From: Acidobacteriota bacterium | GTDB lineage: Bacteria > Acidobacteriota > Polarisedimenticolia > QHYA01 | DNA: 20,803 nt | NCBI GenBank assembly: GCA_003223995.1 | Contig: QHYA01000141.1 | Coordinates: 1 to 20,803 of the forward strand | Direction of reading: 5' to 3' | In this document: in pieces, positions 7,648-14,846 of the stretch | Layout of the letters: each line of letters begins with the position of its first letter | How positions within the stretch are numbered: the first letter of the stretch is position 1 | Translations under genes and position numbers: made by a program | The notes under the pieces: model-generated | Seen by the model: only the letters and a program-made list of their open reading frames with translations | Told to the model about the DNA's origin: nothing | Databases searched by the model: none

Positions 7648-8268
7648 TCAGACACTCGCGGCGACCGCTTCAACAGCGAGCGCCACGGCCCGCGCGACCC
7701 CCTGCACGGCAACAGTCTCGCCTTCGCCGGCCGTTTCGACGATGGGGACATGCAGGGTGCCGATCTTCGCGCAAAGTCCGGCCGGAGGCTGGCGGTGGAA
7801 CCAGGTCTCCTCTCCCCGCAAGGAGAGGTAGCGTAACAGCGCATAGGCGAGACGATTGCATCGGGAGGAACCCGGCGCCTCCGAGAGCACCGCCGCGATC
7901 CCAGCCCCGGTGATTCGCGCGATGATCTCCTCGCTGGGCAGCGTGCATGCAAGCGAGAGCGGCCCCGCGGCATCGATCGGTTCGATCGGAACCGCCATCG
8001 TATCCTCCGCGTTGACGGCAGTCCGCTCCACGGTGACCTCTTTTCGGTCCCTCAGGATTCCCACGACGAGCACCGCTTTCGGCAGGTGCAGGTCGAGGTA
8101 CTCGAGCGCCTTCAGCAACGACCGATCTGGCTCTGGCGGGACCTCCAGCACCCGCGCGCGCCCTTGTTCCGCGGCCGCCCGGCTGGCAAGTCTCAGGATT
8201 TCACCCGACCGGCTGTGTCCGGAACCGCCTCCCGCTTGAAGACCGATGATCAGCACGCCGCTCGGCAT
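7648..8268 (-). CDS. pcp: Pyroglutamyl-peptidase I-like protein (peptidase C15), divergent
   Basis: 206 residues from the ATG at 8268, which has GGAGG eight bases upstream. The open frame continues further upstream but that part covers the selenoprotein gene out of frame. Peptidase C15 features are present: the N-terminal strand VLIIGLQAGGG, catalytic Glu in VERTAVN (family ERVAIN), catalytic Cys in SSRCNRLAY (family FVCNH) and catalytic His in GTLHVPIVE (family GFIHIPY). The family removes N-terminal pyroglutamate from peptides in the cytosol. Differences include loss of the usual GFxPFGG after strand 1 and of the VGQ in the central strand, so substrate choice may have changed. It is second in the operon after the selenoprotein. 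Confidence 0.75.
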   Translation of the reverse strand: MPSGVLIIGLQAGGGSGHSRSGEILRLASRAAAEQGRARVLEVPPEPDRSLLKALEYLDLHLPKAVLVVGILRDRKEVTVERTAVNAEDTMAVPIEPIDAAGPLSLACTLPSEEIIARITGAGIAAVLSEAPGSSRCNRLAYALLRYLSLRGEETWFHRQPPAGLCAKIGTLHVPIVETAGEGETVAVQGVARAVALAVEAVAASV

Positions 8269-8363
8269 GGCGTCAGCCTCCAGCTTCGTCCGCACCAGGA
8301 GATGATAAACTGCTCCCCAGCGAGCGGTGCAGGGCTGGAGAAGCCCGACTTCCGGTCCGCAGG

Positions 8364-8582
8364 CTAACCCGACAGCGCCTTGAAGATCTCTTCGTTTTCC
8401 GGGAAACGGCCGAGGGCTTTCTTCGAGAAGATCAGCTTGCCGTCGCGCTTGACCTCGAAGACTCCGCCCGAGGATTCGATGAGGCGAGGTTCGACGTCGA
8501 ACTTCTTCTTGATCTCGGCCGCCAGACTGGAGGCCCTGGGGAGATAGTTTCAGACGCCGCAGTATTCGATCTCGACTCTCAT
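8364..8582 (-). CDS. SelW/Rdx-family selenoprotein with in-frame TGA (selenocysteine)
   Basis: Read with TGA at 8552-8550 as selenocysteine, the ATG at 8582 opens a 72-residue protein: MRVEIEYCGVU, then NYLPRASSLAAEIKKKF, DVEPRLIESSGGVFEV, KRDGKLIFSKKALGRFP and ENEEIFKALSG, stop TAG at 8366-8364. The CxxU motif after a short beta-strand, a helix with basic residues, the GGVFEV strand and the GxLIFSKK strand-turn match the SelW/SelT/Rdx thioredoxin-like family. Length and motif position agree with the family, and the homologous Cys forms carry CxxC. Family members are thiol/selenol redox proteins with incompletely known partners. A hairpin directly follows the TGA (see the SECIS entry). GGGAG lies about 10 bases upstream of the ATG. 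First gene of the operon. Without recoding the product would be 10 residues, which cannot explain the conserved sequence after it. Confidence 0.85.
8512..8545 (-). promoter_or_regulatory. Candidate bacterial SECIS element
   Basis: Starting five bases after the TGA on the minus strand, AUCUC pairs with GAGAU to close a hairpin. Inside it GGCC pairs with GGCC, and CCA pairs with UGG around a GUC apex. The GU lies 23-24 bases after the UGA, in the usual range for a SelB-binding loop. The left arm has an unpaired CCCAG bulge. This is a hand fold, not an energy calculation. Confidence 0.55.
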
Positions 8583-8608
8583 GCTGTTTGGTCTCCCTCT
8601 GCACCAAT

Positions 8609-8614
8609 ATTATA
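8609..8614 (-). promoter_or_regulatory. Candidate -10 box for the selenoprotein operon
   Basis: A perfect TATAAT on the minus strand lies 26 bases ahead of the selenoprotein ATG. No good -35 hexamer is seen at 16-18 bases upstream (ACCTCC is there), so activation by another factor or a chance match is possible. Confidence 0.4.
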
Positions 8615-8704
8615 ACTCGTCCACCTCGTCCGGAGGTCGCGAGGCGGACCGAAGAGCGGTTCCGGCGTGCGGCGGCCCTGGCGTGCCGCCCGGCTCATTC
8701 GTCG

Positions 8705-9130
8705 ATGGTCATTGTCGCTCTCTGGCTGTTGCTCCTGGGCTTCCTCATCTATGGAGCGATCCTTCTCGGACGACTGCGACGGGAGGACCCATCGCTCTGG
8801 CCCGAGGTTTTCCTGGGACCCGCGGGCGCCCGGTTGCGCATCCACCCCGCCTTCTCGATGAGCGGGATCACGTTCGATAGCATGCAGATCGAGAGCTTCG
8901 TTGCTCCGGCCGGGGCGGGTGCGCGACTGGGGTCGGCCGCAACGGAGCCTTCGGGGGAGCGGCGTTACTTCGAATTTCACCTGATCACCGGCCCGGCACA
9001 GAACATCCTGTTCCGGTACTGCTGTCCGGTATTGGCCGGATCGTTCGAGGCGCTTTCGCTGGCCCGGGCCGTGGCGAGCCTTCGCTTCGACCCGGCCCGG
9101 AGTGAAACCCCGGCGGGGCCAACGCAGTAG
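8705..9130 (+). CDS. Small membrane-anchored protein of unknown function
   Basis: 141 residues from the ATG at 8705. An N-terminal helix (MVIVALWLLLLGFLIYGAILL) makes a single membrane anchor, followed by the basic LGRLRRE. This suggests the N-terminus lies outside and the rest in the cytosol by the positive-inside rule, though an uncleaved signal anchor is equally possible. The remainder contains strands such as YFEFHLITG and LFRYCCPV. I do not recognise it. The open frame extends upstream to a TTG at 8588, but that would overlap the divergent operon promoter and add Arg-rich sequence, so the later start is preferred. No clear Shine-Dalgarno. It ends 40 bases before the sigma factor start and could be co-transcribed with it. 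Confidence 0.55.
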   Translation: MVIVALWLLLLGFLIYGAILLGRLRREDPSLWPEVFLGPAGARLRIHPAFSMSGITFDSMQIESFVAPAGAGARLGSAATEPSGERRYFEFHLITGPAQNILFRYCCPVLAGSFEALSLARAVASLRFDPARSETPAGPTQ

Positions 9131-9170
9131 CATCCGGAGGAAGGGGCTGCCGTATGCCCCCGGAAGGCAC

Positions 9171-9737
9171 TTGGAAGCGCCGAAAGACCTCGAAGCGGTA
9201 CGGGCGGTTCTCTCGGGGCGACCGGAGGCCTTCGAGAGCATCGTCCGGGACTATCAAAACCTGGTCGCCTCGGTCGCATACCGGCTGGGGGTCCCGCGCG
9301 ACGACATCGAGGACGCGGTGAGCGAGGTTTTCGTGAAGATTTACAGGAACCTGGATTCCTACAGACCGGAGTTCAGCCTCTCCACATGGATCTACAGAAT
9401 CTCGACGAACCATGTGTTGGACACACTGCGCAGGGCCCGGCACCGCCCCCTCGCGACCGAGCTGTCACCGGCGCTGTCCGATCCTTCCCCCTCGCCTAGC
9501 GAGAAGCTGGCGGCGCGCCAGATGGCCGAAAGGGTGCGGGAAGCCCTCCTGGAGGTCCCCGAGAAGTACCGCCTGCCGATCGTTCTCATGCATGTCGAGG
9601 GAAGATCGATCGAGGAGATCGCGGCGATCCTGTCGCTCCCCACCGGGACGGTGAAAACACGGCTGGCCCGAGGCCGCGGCCGTCTGGCGCAAGTGCTGCG
9701 CCGGCGCTGCCCCGATCTGATGGAGGGTGTCCCTTGA
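9171..9737 (+). CDS. ECF (sigma-70 family) RNA polymerase sigma factor
   Basis: 188 residues from TTG at 9171 (LEAPKDLEAVRAVLSGRPEAF, the usual beginning of an ECF sigma). Region 2 is AFESIVRDYQNLV, then DAVSEVFVKIYRNLDSY and FSLSTWIYRISTNHVLD with the -10-binding helix and RRARHR. Region 4 is LLEVPEKYRLPIVLMHVEGRS and IEEIAAILSLPTGTVKTRLARGR (helix-turn-helix for the -35). The start is uncertain: the frame is open back to GTG at 9102, inside the preceding gene. A strong GGAGG at 9136-9140 sits 6 bases ahead of an in-frame CTG at 9147 and 13 bases ahead of an out-of-frame ATG at 9154. It is followed without gap by a membrane protein gene, the usual layout for sigma plus regulator. Confidence 0.9.
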   Translation: MEAPKDLEAVRAVLSGRPEAFESIVRDYQNLVASVAYRLGVPRDDIEDAVSEVFVKIYRNLDSYRPEFSLSTWIYRISTNHVLDTLRRARHRPLATELSPALSDPSPSPSEKLAARQMAERVREALLEVPEKYRLPIVLMHVEGRSIEEIAAILSLPTGTVKTRLARGRGRLAQVLRRRCPDLMEGVP

Positions 9738-10249
9738 GAAGAGGGCTCTCGCCACAGGAAGAGCGCCGCATCGAGGAACTGCTGGCCGAAACGCGCCTCC
9801 TCCGTCCCGCCATCGACGTGAGCGGCCGTGTGATGGCGTCGATCGCAGAGATCCGTCCCGGAGGAGCGCACCTTCCGACGGAGCGGCAGCTCGGATGGGG
9901 GCTGGCGGCCTCATTGGCCGCCTGCCTGGGGGCCGTCGCGGGAATGACGGGGCTGCTGCTTTCCGCCCCCGCCGGTGCGCCGCGTGGTCTGTTGGTGGCA
10001 GGGGTTGCGGCGTGCAAGGCCATCCTTCAGCTCCTGCGTCAGGGAGTGGAGACGCTGGCCCCGATCGCTCGGGCGCTGCTGGCCCTCCTGAACGCGCTGG
10101 CGATCCCGGCGGAAAGGGGGCGGCTGCCCCTCCTGCTGCCGGCAGAGGTCTCTGTCGCCTGTCTGGTGATCCTGGCGCTGGCCGCGGCAGCTCTCGTCTG
10201 GCGCGACCTGCACAGCCCTGAAGCTTCCGTCCACAGGAGGATCGCATGA
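9734..10249 (+). CDS. Membrane protein in anti-sigma-factor position
   Basis: 171 residues from a TTG start that overlaps the sigma-factor stop as TTGA. The first 50 or so residues are cytosolic, charged and helical (LSPQEERRIEELLAETRLL, then AIDVSGRVMASIAEI). About four hydrophobic segments follow, near 53-80, 85-103, 109-124 and 136-156. Position and coupling to the ECF gene suggest an anti-sigma factor or sensor, and the short cytosolic helix could contact the sigma factor. The zinc-finger HxxxCxxC of common anti-sigma factors is absent, so this is inference from context. It ends four bases into the next gene (ATGA overlap). Confidence 0.7.
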   Translation: MRRGLSPQEERRIEELLAETRLLRPAIDVSGRVMASIAEIRPGGAHLPTERQLGWGLAASLAACLGAVAGMTGLLLSAPAGAPRGLLVAGVAACKAILQLLRQGVETLAPIARALLALLNALAIPAERGRLPLLLPAEVSVACLVILALAAAALVWRDLHSPEASVHRRIA

Positions 10250-11505
10250 GCGAGAGGAACGGCTCCGATGCCGTGAGCGCGAGGAACATCTTCGCGAAGA
10301 TCGGGATGGTTTGCGTCACGCGGCTGCTGGCCTTTCTCTTCGGTCCGCTGCTGGCGCTGTCGCTTCCGCTGCTCGGCCCGATCCCGCTCTCGGTTGCTGC
10401 CCCCGAAGGCACCCCGGGGCCGGCCGCTCCCGAGACGACCGAGGGCCCGGGTCATCACGTGGAAGCGCAGGAACCTCATCGCCCTCAGAAGTACCTCACG
10501 CTGGACCCGAAAACAGGAAAGCTCAAGCGCGAGTCCGTGGAGGAGGCCGAAGAAGCAGAAGAAGGGCAGGAACCTCTGCCTCCGTCGCCCCAGAGACCAG
10601 CCCGCGCCAGCACCCCTAGCGTGTCCTTCGGAGGCGGCACCTACGTCATCAAAGAGAACGAGCATCACCGGGGCGACTTCGTGCTGCTGGGTGGATCGGT
10701 GGATGTGCGGGGCGAGGTGACGGGAAGCCTGGTGCTGATAGGGGCGAAAGGGACGGTTTCCGGAGAGGTGAAGAAGGATGTCGTCGGCATCGGCTCCAAG
10801 ATCAAGGTGCTCGACGGCACCGTGATCCGGGGTTCCCTCGTGAACGTTTGCGGAAGCGTGGAGAAGGCCCCGGAGGCGGAAGTCGGAAAGGACTTCGTGG
10901 ACCTCGCGCTGCTGGATTTCTCCCGTTTCGTCCGGGGCGGCTCCATCCTGAGCTTCCTGCTCTGGTTCGTTTTCTGGATCAAGATCCTCAAGGCGGCCTT
11001 CCTCTCCCTCGCGGTCGTGGCGCTGGCGGCGATCTTCACCGACCGGATCGCTCTCTGCGCGGGCGTGCTCCCCGGCGCGCTCGGCCGGTCGTTCCTCTTC
11101 GGGCTGCTGTGCTGGGTCGGAGCCGTCTTCTCGATCATCGTGATGGCCATCACCCTCATCGGGATCCCTTTCGCCATCCTCGCGGGGCTCGTCTTCAAGC
11201 TCGTCTGGTGGGGAGGGATCGCGGCTGTCTCCTGCGCCGCAGGCCAGCAGATCGGACGGAATGTCTTCGGACGAAGCCTTTCCTACTTCTCCGCGACGCT
11301 TCTGGGTTACCTGCTGTTCGTGATCGTCTATCTCATTCCGTTCTTCGGAGGGCTCGTCATGGGAATCCTCGGGCTCATCGGTCTCGGATTGATGGCGATC
11401 ACGCGCCTCGGCACGAGAATCCCGGGCAGCGGGCCGCCTCTTTTTCCTGGCGTGCCGCCCCCTCCTGCGGCTCCGGCTGCAGCCGGAACGGCACCACTGG
11501 CGTGA
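10246..11505 (+). CDS. Polymer-forming (bactofilin-like) domain membrane protein
   Basis: 419 residues. An N-terminal hydrophobic segment at about 25-50 looks like a signal anchor. Residues 52-125 are a Pro/Glu-rich spacer (a run of Glu/Ala at 98-108). Residues about 141-220 hold short repeats of beta type (GDFVLLGGSVDV, GEVTGSLVLIGAKGTVSGEV, VVGIGSKIKVLDGTVIRGSLVNV) as in polymer-forming cytoskeletal/bactofilin domains. Several transmembrane helices follow between 236 and 387, and the protein ends in a Pro/Ala-rich tail. The start overlaps the preceding membrane protein as ATGA, with AGGAGG just ahead. It is probably the effector of the sigma-factor operon, building or sensing an envelope scaffold. 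The combination of this fold with a polytopic tail recurs in proteins of unknown function. Confidence 0.75.
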   Translation: MSERNGSDAVSARNIFAKIGMVCVTRLLAFLFGPLLALSLPLLGPIPLSVAAPEGTPGPAAPETTEGPGHHVEAQEPHRPQKYLTLDPKTGKLKRESVEEAEEAEEGQEPLPPSPQRPARASTPSVSFGGGTYVIKENEHHRGDFVLLGGSVDVRGEVTGSLVLIGAKGTVSGEVKKDVVGIGSKIKVLDGTVIRGSLVNVCGSVEKAPEAEVGKDFVDLALLDFSRFVRGGSILSFLLWFVFWIKILKAAFLSLAVVALAAIFTDRIALCAGVLPGALGRSFLFGLLCWVGAVFSIIVMAITLIGIPFAILAGLVFKLVWWGGIAAVSCAAGQQIGRNVFGRSLSYFSATLLGYLLFVIVYLIPFFGGLVMGILGLIGLGLMAITRLGTRIPGSGPPLFPGVPPPPAAPAAAGTAPLA

Positions 11506-11527
11506 TCGGAGCCCGCTGGCGTGATCG
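11497..11527 (+). repeat. 12-bp direct repeat spanning a stop codon
   Basis: CTGGCGTGATCG occurs at 11497-11508 and again at 11516-11527. The first copy includes the TGA stop of the polymer-forming protein. A small duplication is the simplest explanation; a regulatory role is not supported. Confidence 0.5.
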
Positions 11528-11668
11528 CCTCCCCCTGTCGCGCTGGAAAGGTTCGTCTCCCAATGAAATGGTGAAACTTTTCGCCGGTGCCGCACGTTGT
11601 ACAATAACGGCCTTTTCAGTCAGGGGCGGGGAGAAGTCTTCCATCCATCAGCGGAGAGAGGGACGAGA

Positions 11669-12904
11669 ATGGCAGTCAAAGCTCGACGCCGCAGAGCGCT
11701 CTTCCTGGCGGTGCTGATCCTGCTGGCCGCGGGTGGAGGCGGGGCGGCCTTCTTCTCCTGGCGCGGCAACGCAGCGAGAGCGGCCTCCATCGCACCCGAG
11801 GACCTGTCAGTCAAGCTCGGAGAGAGTTCGATCGGGGACATCCAGATCGCCGTGGAGGAGATCGGAACGATCGAGCCGGTCCTGAAGGTCGAGGTGAAAT
11901 CCACCCTGTCGGGCAAGGTCACCGAGGTGCTCGCGCGCGAAGGGGACCGTGTGAAGCAGGGGCAGGTGCTCGCCCGCGTCGAGCCGGACGTCAATCAGGC
12001 CCAGACGCTGTCGGAGGTGAAGAACGCCCTCGCCCGGGCCGATCTCGATCTGAGCGACGCCCTGAAGACCTACGGCAACCAACAGAGGCTCTTCGCGGAA
12101 GGGTATACGAGCGAGCAGGCCCTGCGCGACGCGAAGATCTCGTTCGAGCGCGCCCAGCAGAACGAGCAGAACGCCCATGAGAAGTTCCACATCGTCGAGG
12201 AGAGCGGCATCCCGCTCCAGACGGACCTCGCTTCCACGCAGCGGGTGAACGTCGTCTCCCCGATGAACGGCGTGGTCATCTCCAGGACCGTCGAGGTCGG
12301 AGACACGATTCTTTCCGGGGTCTCGTCCTTCAACGCCGGCACGGTCATGTTCACCGTCGCCGACGTCGGCTCGATGTTGATCAAGGCCTCGGTCAACGAG
12401 GTGGACATCGGAAAGGTCCGCGAGGGGATGCCGGTCCAGATCACGGTGGACGCTTTCCCCTATCGCCGCTACTCGGGACGGGTCAGCCACATCTCGCCCG
12501 GTGCCAAGCTCAAGGACAAGATCAAGGTCTTCGAGGTTGAGATCGCCCTCGCGCAACAACAACCGGAGTTCCGCTCGGGCATGACGGCCAACATCTCGAT
12601 CCGCGGCGAACGGAAGGAGAAGGTGCTGTGCGTCCCGAGCGAGGCGATCTTCAAGCGGGACGACAAGGATGTCGTCTTCGCCCTGAAGGACCGCTTCGAC
12701 CCGCCCAAGCACCAGGCTGCCAAGCCCAGGAAGAACCGGGACGGCAAAGTTGATGTGTCGGACGAGTGGGCGCGTTTCTTCGAAATGCGCCCCGTCCGGG
12801 TGGGCCTGGTCAGCCTCGAGCGCGCGGAGATCCTCGATGGCATGAAGCAGGGTCAGCGGATCGCTCTCGACGATCCGACGCGGCTCCCGGCGGTAGAGAA
12901 CTAG
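11669..12904 (+). CDS. MacA/HlyD-type periplasmic adaptor subunit
   Basis: 411 residues from the ATG at 11669, with GGAGAGAGGG upstream. The open frame extends 24 codons further but lacks a ribosome site there. Residues about 9-28 form a membrane anchor (ALFLAVLILLAAGGGGAAFF). The lipoyl half-motifs follow: VEVKSTLSGKVTEVLAREGDR with VKQGQVLARVEP early and VNVVSPMNGVVISRTVEVGDT later. A coiled-coil hairpin between them (ALARADLDLSDALKTYGNQQ onward, many Gln/Glu/Lys) reaches toward an outer-membrane partner. Then come the barrel and membrane-proximal domains (VGSMLIKASVNEVDIGKV, GMPVQITVDAFP). It links a MacB-type ATPase/permease to an outer-membrane channel; no TolC-like gene is in the window. 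First gene of the transporter operon. Confidence 0.9.
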   Translation: MAVKARRRRALFLAVLILLAAGGGGAAFFSWRGNAARAASIAPEDLSVKLGESSIGDIQIAVEEIGTIEPVLKVEVKSTLSGKVTEVLAREGDRVKQGQVLARVEPDVNQAQTLSEVKNALARADLDLSDALKTYGNQQRLFAEGYTSEQALRDAKISFERAQQNEQNAHEKFHIVEESGIPLQTDLASTQRVNVVSPMNGVVISRTVEVGDTILSGVSSFNAGTVMFTVADVGSMLIKASVNEVDIGKVREGMPVQITVDAFPYRRYSGRVSHISPGAKLKDKIKVFEVEIALAQQQPEFRSGMTANISIRGERKEKVLCVPSEAIFKRDDKDVVFALKDRFDPPKHQAAKPRKNRDGKVDVSDEWARFFEMRPVRVGLVSLERAEILDGMKQGQRIALDDPTRLPAVEN

Positions 12905-12927
12905 CCTTTCGCCTGGACCCGGTTTCC

Positions 12928-13601
<674 letters not shown>

Positions 13602-13605
<4 letters not shown>

Positions 13606-14837
13606 CCCTGCTCGAGGCGCTCGTCGATGGAATCGTCGACATCCGCTCCCACTTCGGCCGCACGTTCATGCAACTGCTGGGAGTGATGCTCGGAGCGGCC
13701 TCCATGATCGCCGTCTTCTCACTTGTCGCCGGGGGCCGCCAGCGGGCCATCAACTTCTTCGAGGAGTTCGGCGGCCTGAGAAAAATCCTCATCTTCGGCA
13801 AGCCGGTCGATGTCCCCTCACCCCATGCCGTGCAGCTCGCCAACCGCGGGCTGACGGTGGCGGACGCCGAAGCCGTGCGGGCGGGCTCCAAGCTGGTCGA
13901 ACAGGTGGACCCGATCTCCGGCGACTTCCTAGCCGTGCGCCGGGAGGGGGCAGCCGAGAAGAACAGGGACATCAGCGGAGTCACCCCGGCCTATCAGGCC
14001 GTGTACTCCTTCTATCCGGCGAGGGGACGGTTTCTCGCCGAAGAGGACATCCGGTCCCAGGCGAGGGTGTGCGTCCTGGGGGACACCGCCTGCAAGCAGA
14101 TCTTCGGCAACGAGGATCCGGTCGGAAAGACCCTTTACATCGACGGGGCCGGTTTCCAGGTCGTGGGCGTGATGCGGCGCAAGGAGTTCTACTTCGGAAA
14201 CGAGCGTCACAACGCCCTGGAATGGATGAATCGGCAGGTCTTCGTTCCCATCACCTCGCTGGTCGTGCGGCTTGGAGGGGACCATTACGAGAAGGCCCGC
14301 TACCTCAACGCCATGGTCGACAAGGCGGAGAACAACGCCAAGGCCGTGGAGGAGATCCGCAGGATCCTCAAGAGGCGGCACCGGGGGGTCGAGGACTTCG
14401 AAGTGCTGAATCGTTCGGAGCGGCTCCGCCGCCAGGCGGAGCAGATGCAGATCTACAACATCACCTTCCTGGCCTGTGGGGCCATCTCGCTTCTCGTTGG
14501 CGGGATCGTCATCACGAACATCCTGCTCGCCTCGTTCCAGGAGAGGGTGCGGGAGGTAGGTCTGCGGAAGGCGCTGGGGGCAGCCTGGCCGCAGATCCTC
14601 GCGCAGTTCATGGTGGAATCGGTGCTGCTGTCGCTGCTCGGCGGTGTTAGCGGGGTCCTCGCCGGTGTCGTCCTGGCGGGATGGATGGCGGACCTCATCG
14701 GCCAACCCGCGGTGGTCACAGCCGGGGGCGTGATGCTCTCCCTGGGTCTGTGCGCAGGTGTCGGGATCTTCTTCGGCCTCTATCCGGCGGTCAAGGCGGC
14801 GCGCCTCGATCCGGTGGAAGCCCTGCGGTACGAGTAG
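13602..14837 (+). CDS. MacB-type permease, first copy
   Basis: 411 residues. Topology fits MacB: one N-terminal helix (FMQLLGVMLGAASMIAVFSLV at about 23-45), a large periplasmic domain with the MacB_PCD pattern (ARVCVLGDTACKQIFG, DPVGKTLYIDGAGFQVVGVM), and three C-terminal helices from about 285 on. The end FGLYPAVKAARLDPVEALRYE is the classic MacB/FtsX C-terminal motif. It overlaps the ATPase gene by four bases (ATGA) and ends nine bases before a second permease, so the two probably form a heterodimer. Substrate could be peptides, lipoproteins or small toxic molecules; nothing in the sequence decides. Confidence 0.92.
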
Positions 14838-14846
14838 TCTCAGGGA

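Noticed and set aside
8550..8552. TGA in the SelW-like gene as a premature stop of a pseudogene
   Set aside because: The sequence after it stays family-like to a proper stop, the TGA falls exactly on the redox U position of CxxU, and a hairpin follows at SECIS distance.
8586..8704. Upstream extension of the small membrane protein to a TTG at 8588
   Set aside because: It would run over the promoter region of the divergent operon and adds Arg-rich sequence without any family or ribosome-site support.
11472..11487. 16-bp perfect palindrome TCCGGCTGCAGCCGGA
   Set aside because: It lies inside the Pro/Ala-rich codons of the polymer-forming protein, where such GC palindromes arise by chance; no terminator T-run follows.
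11600..11605. TACAAT as a -10 box for the MacA-like gene
   Set aside because: No acceptable -35 at 16-18 bases upstream; noted only as a weak possibility.
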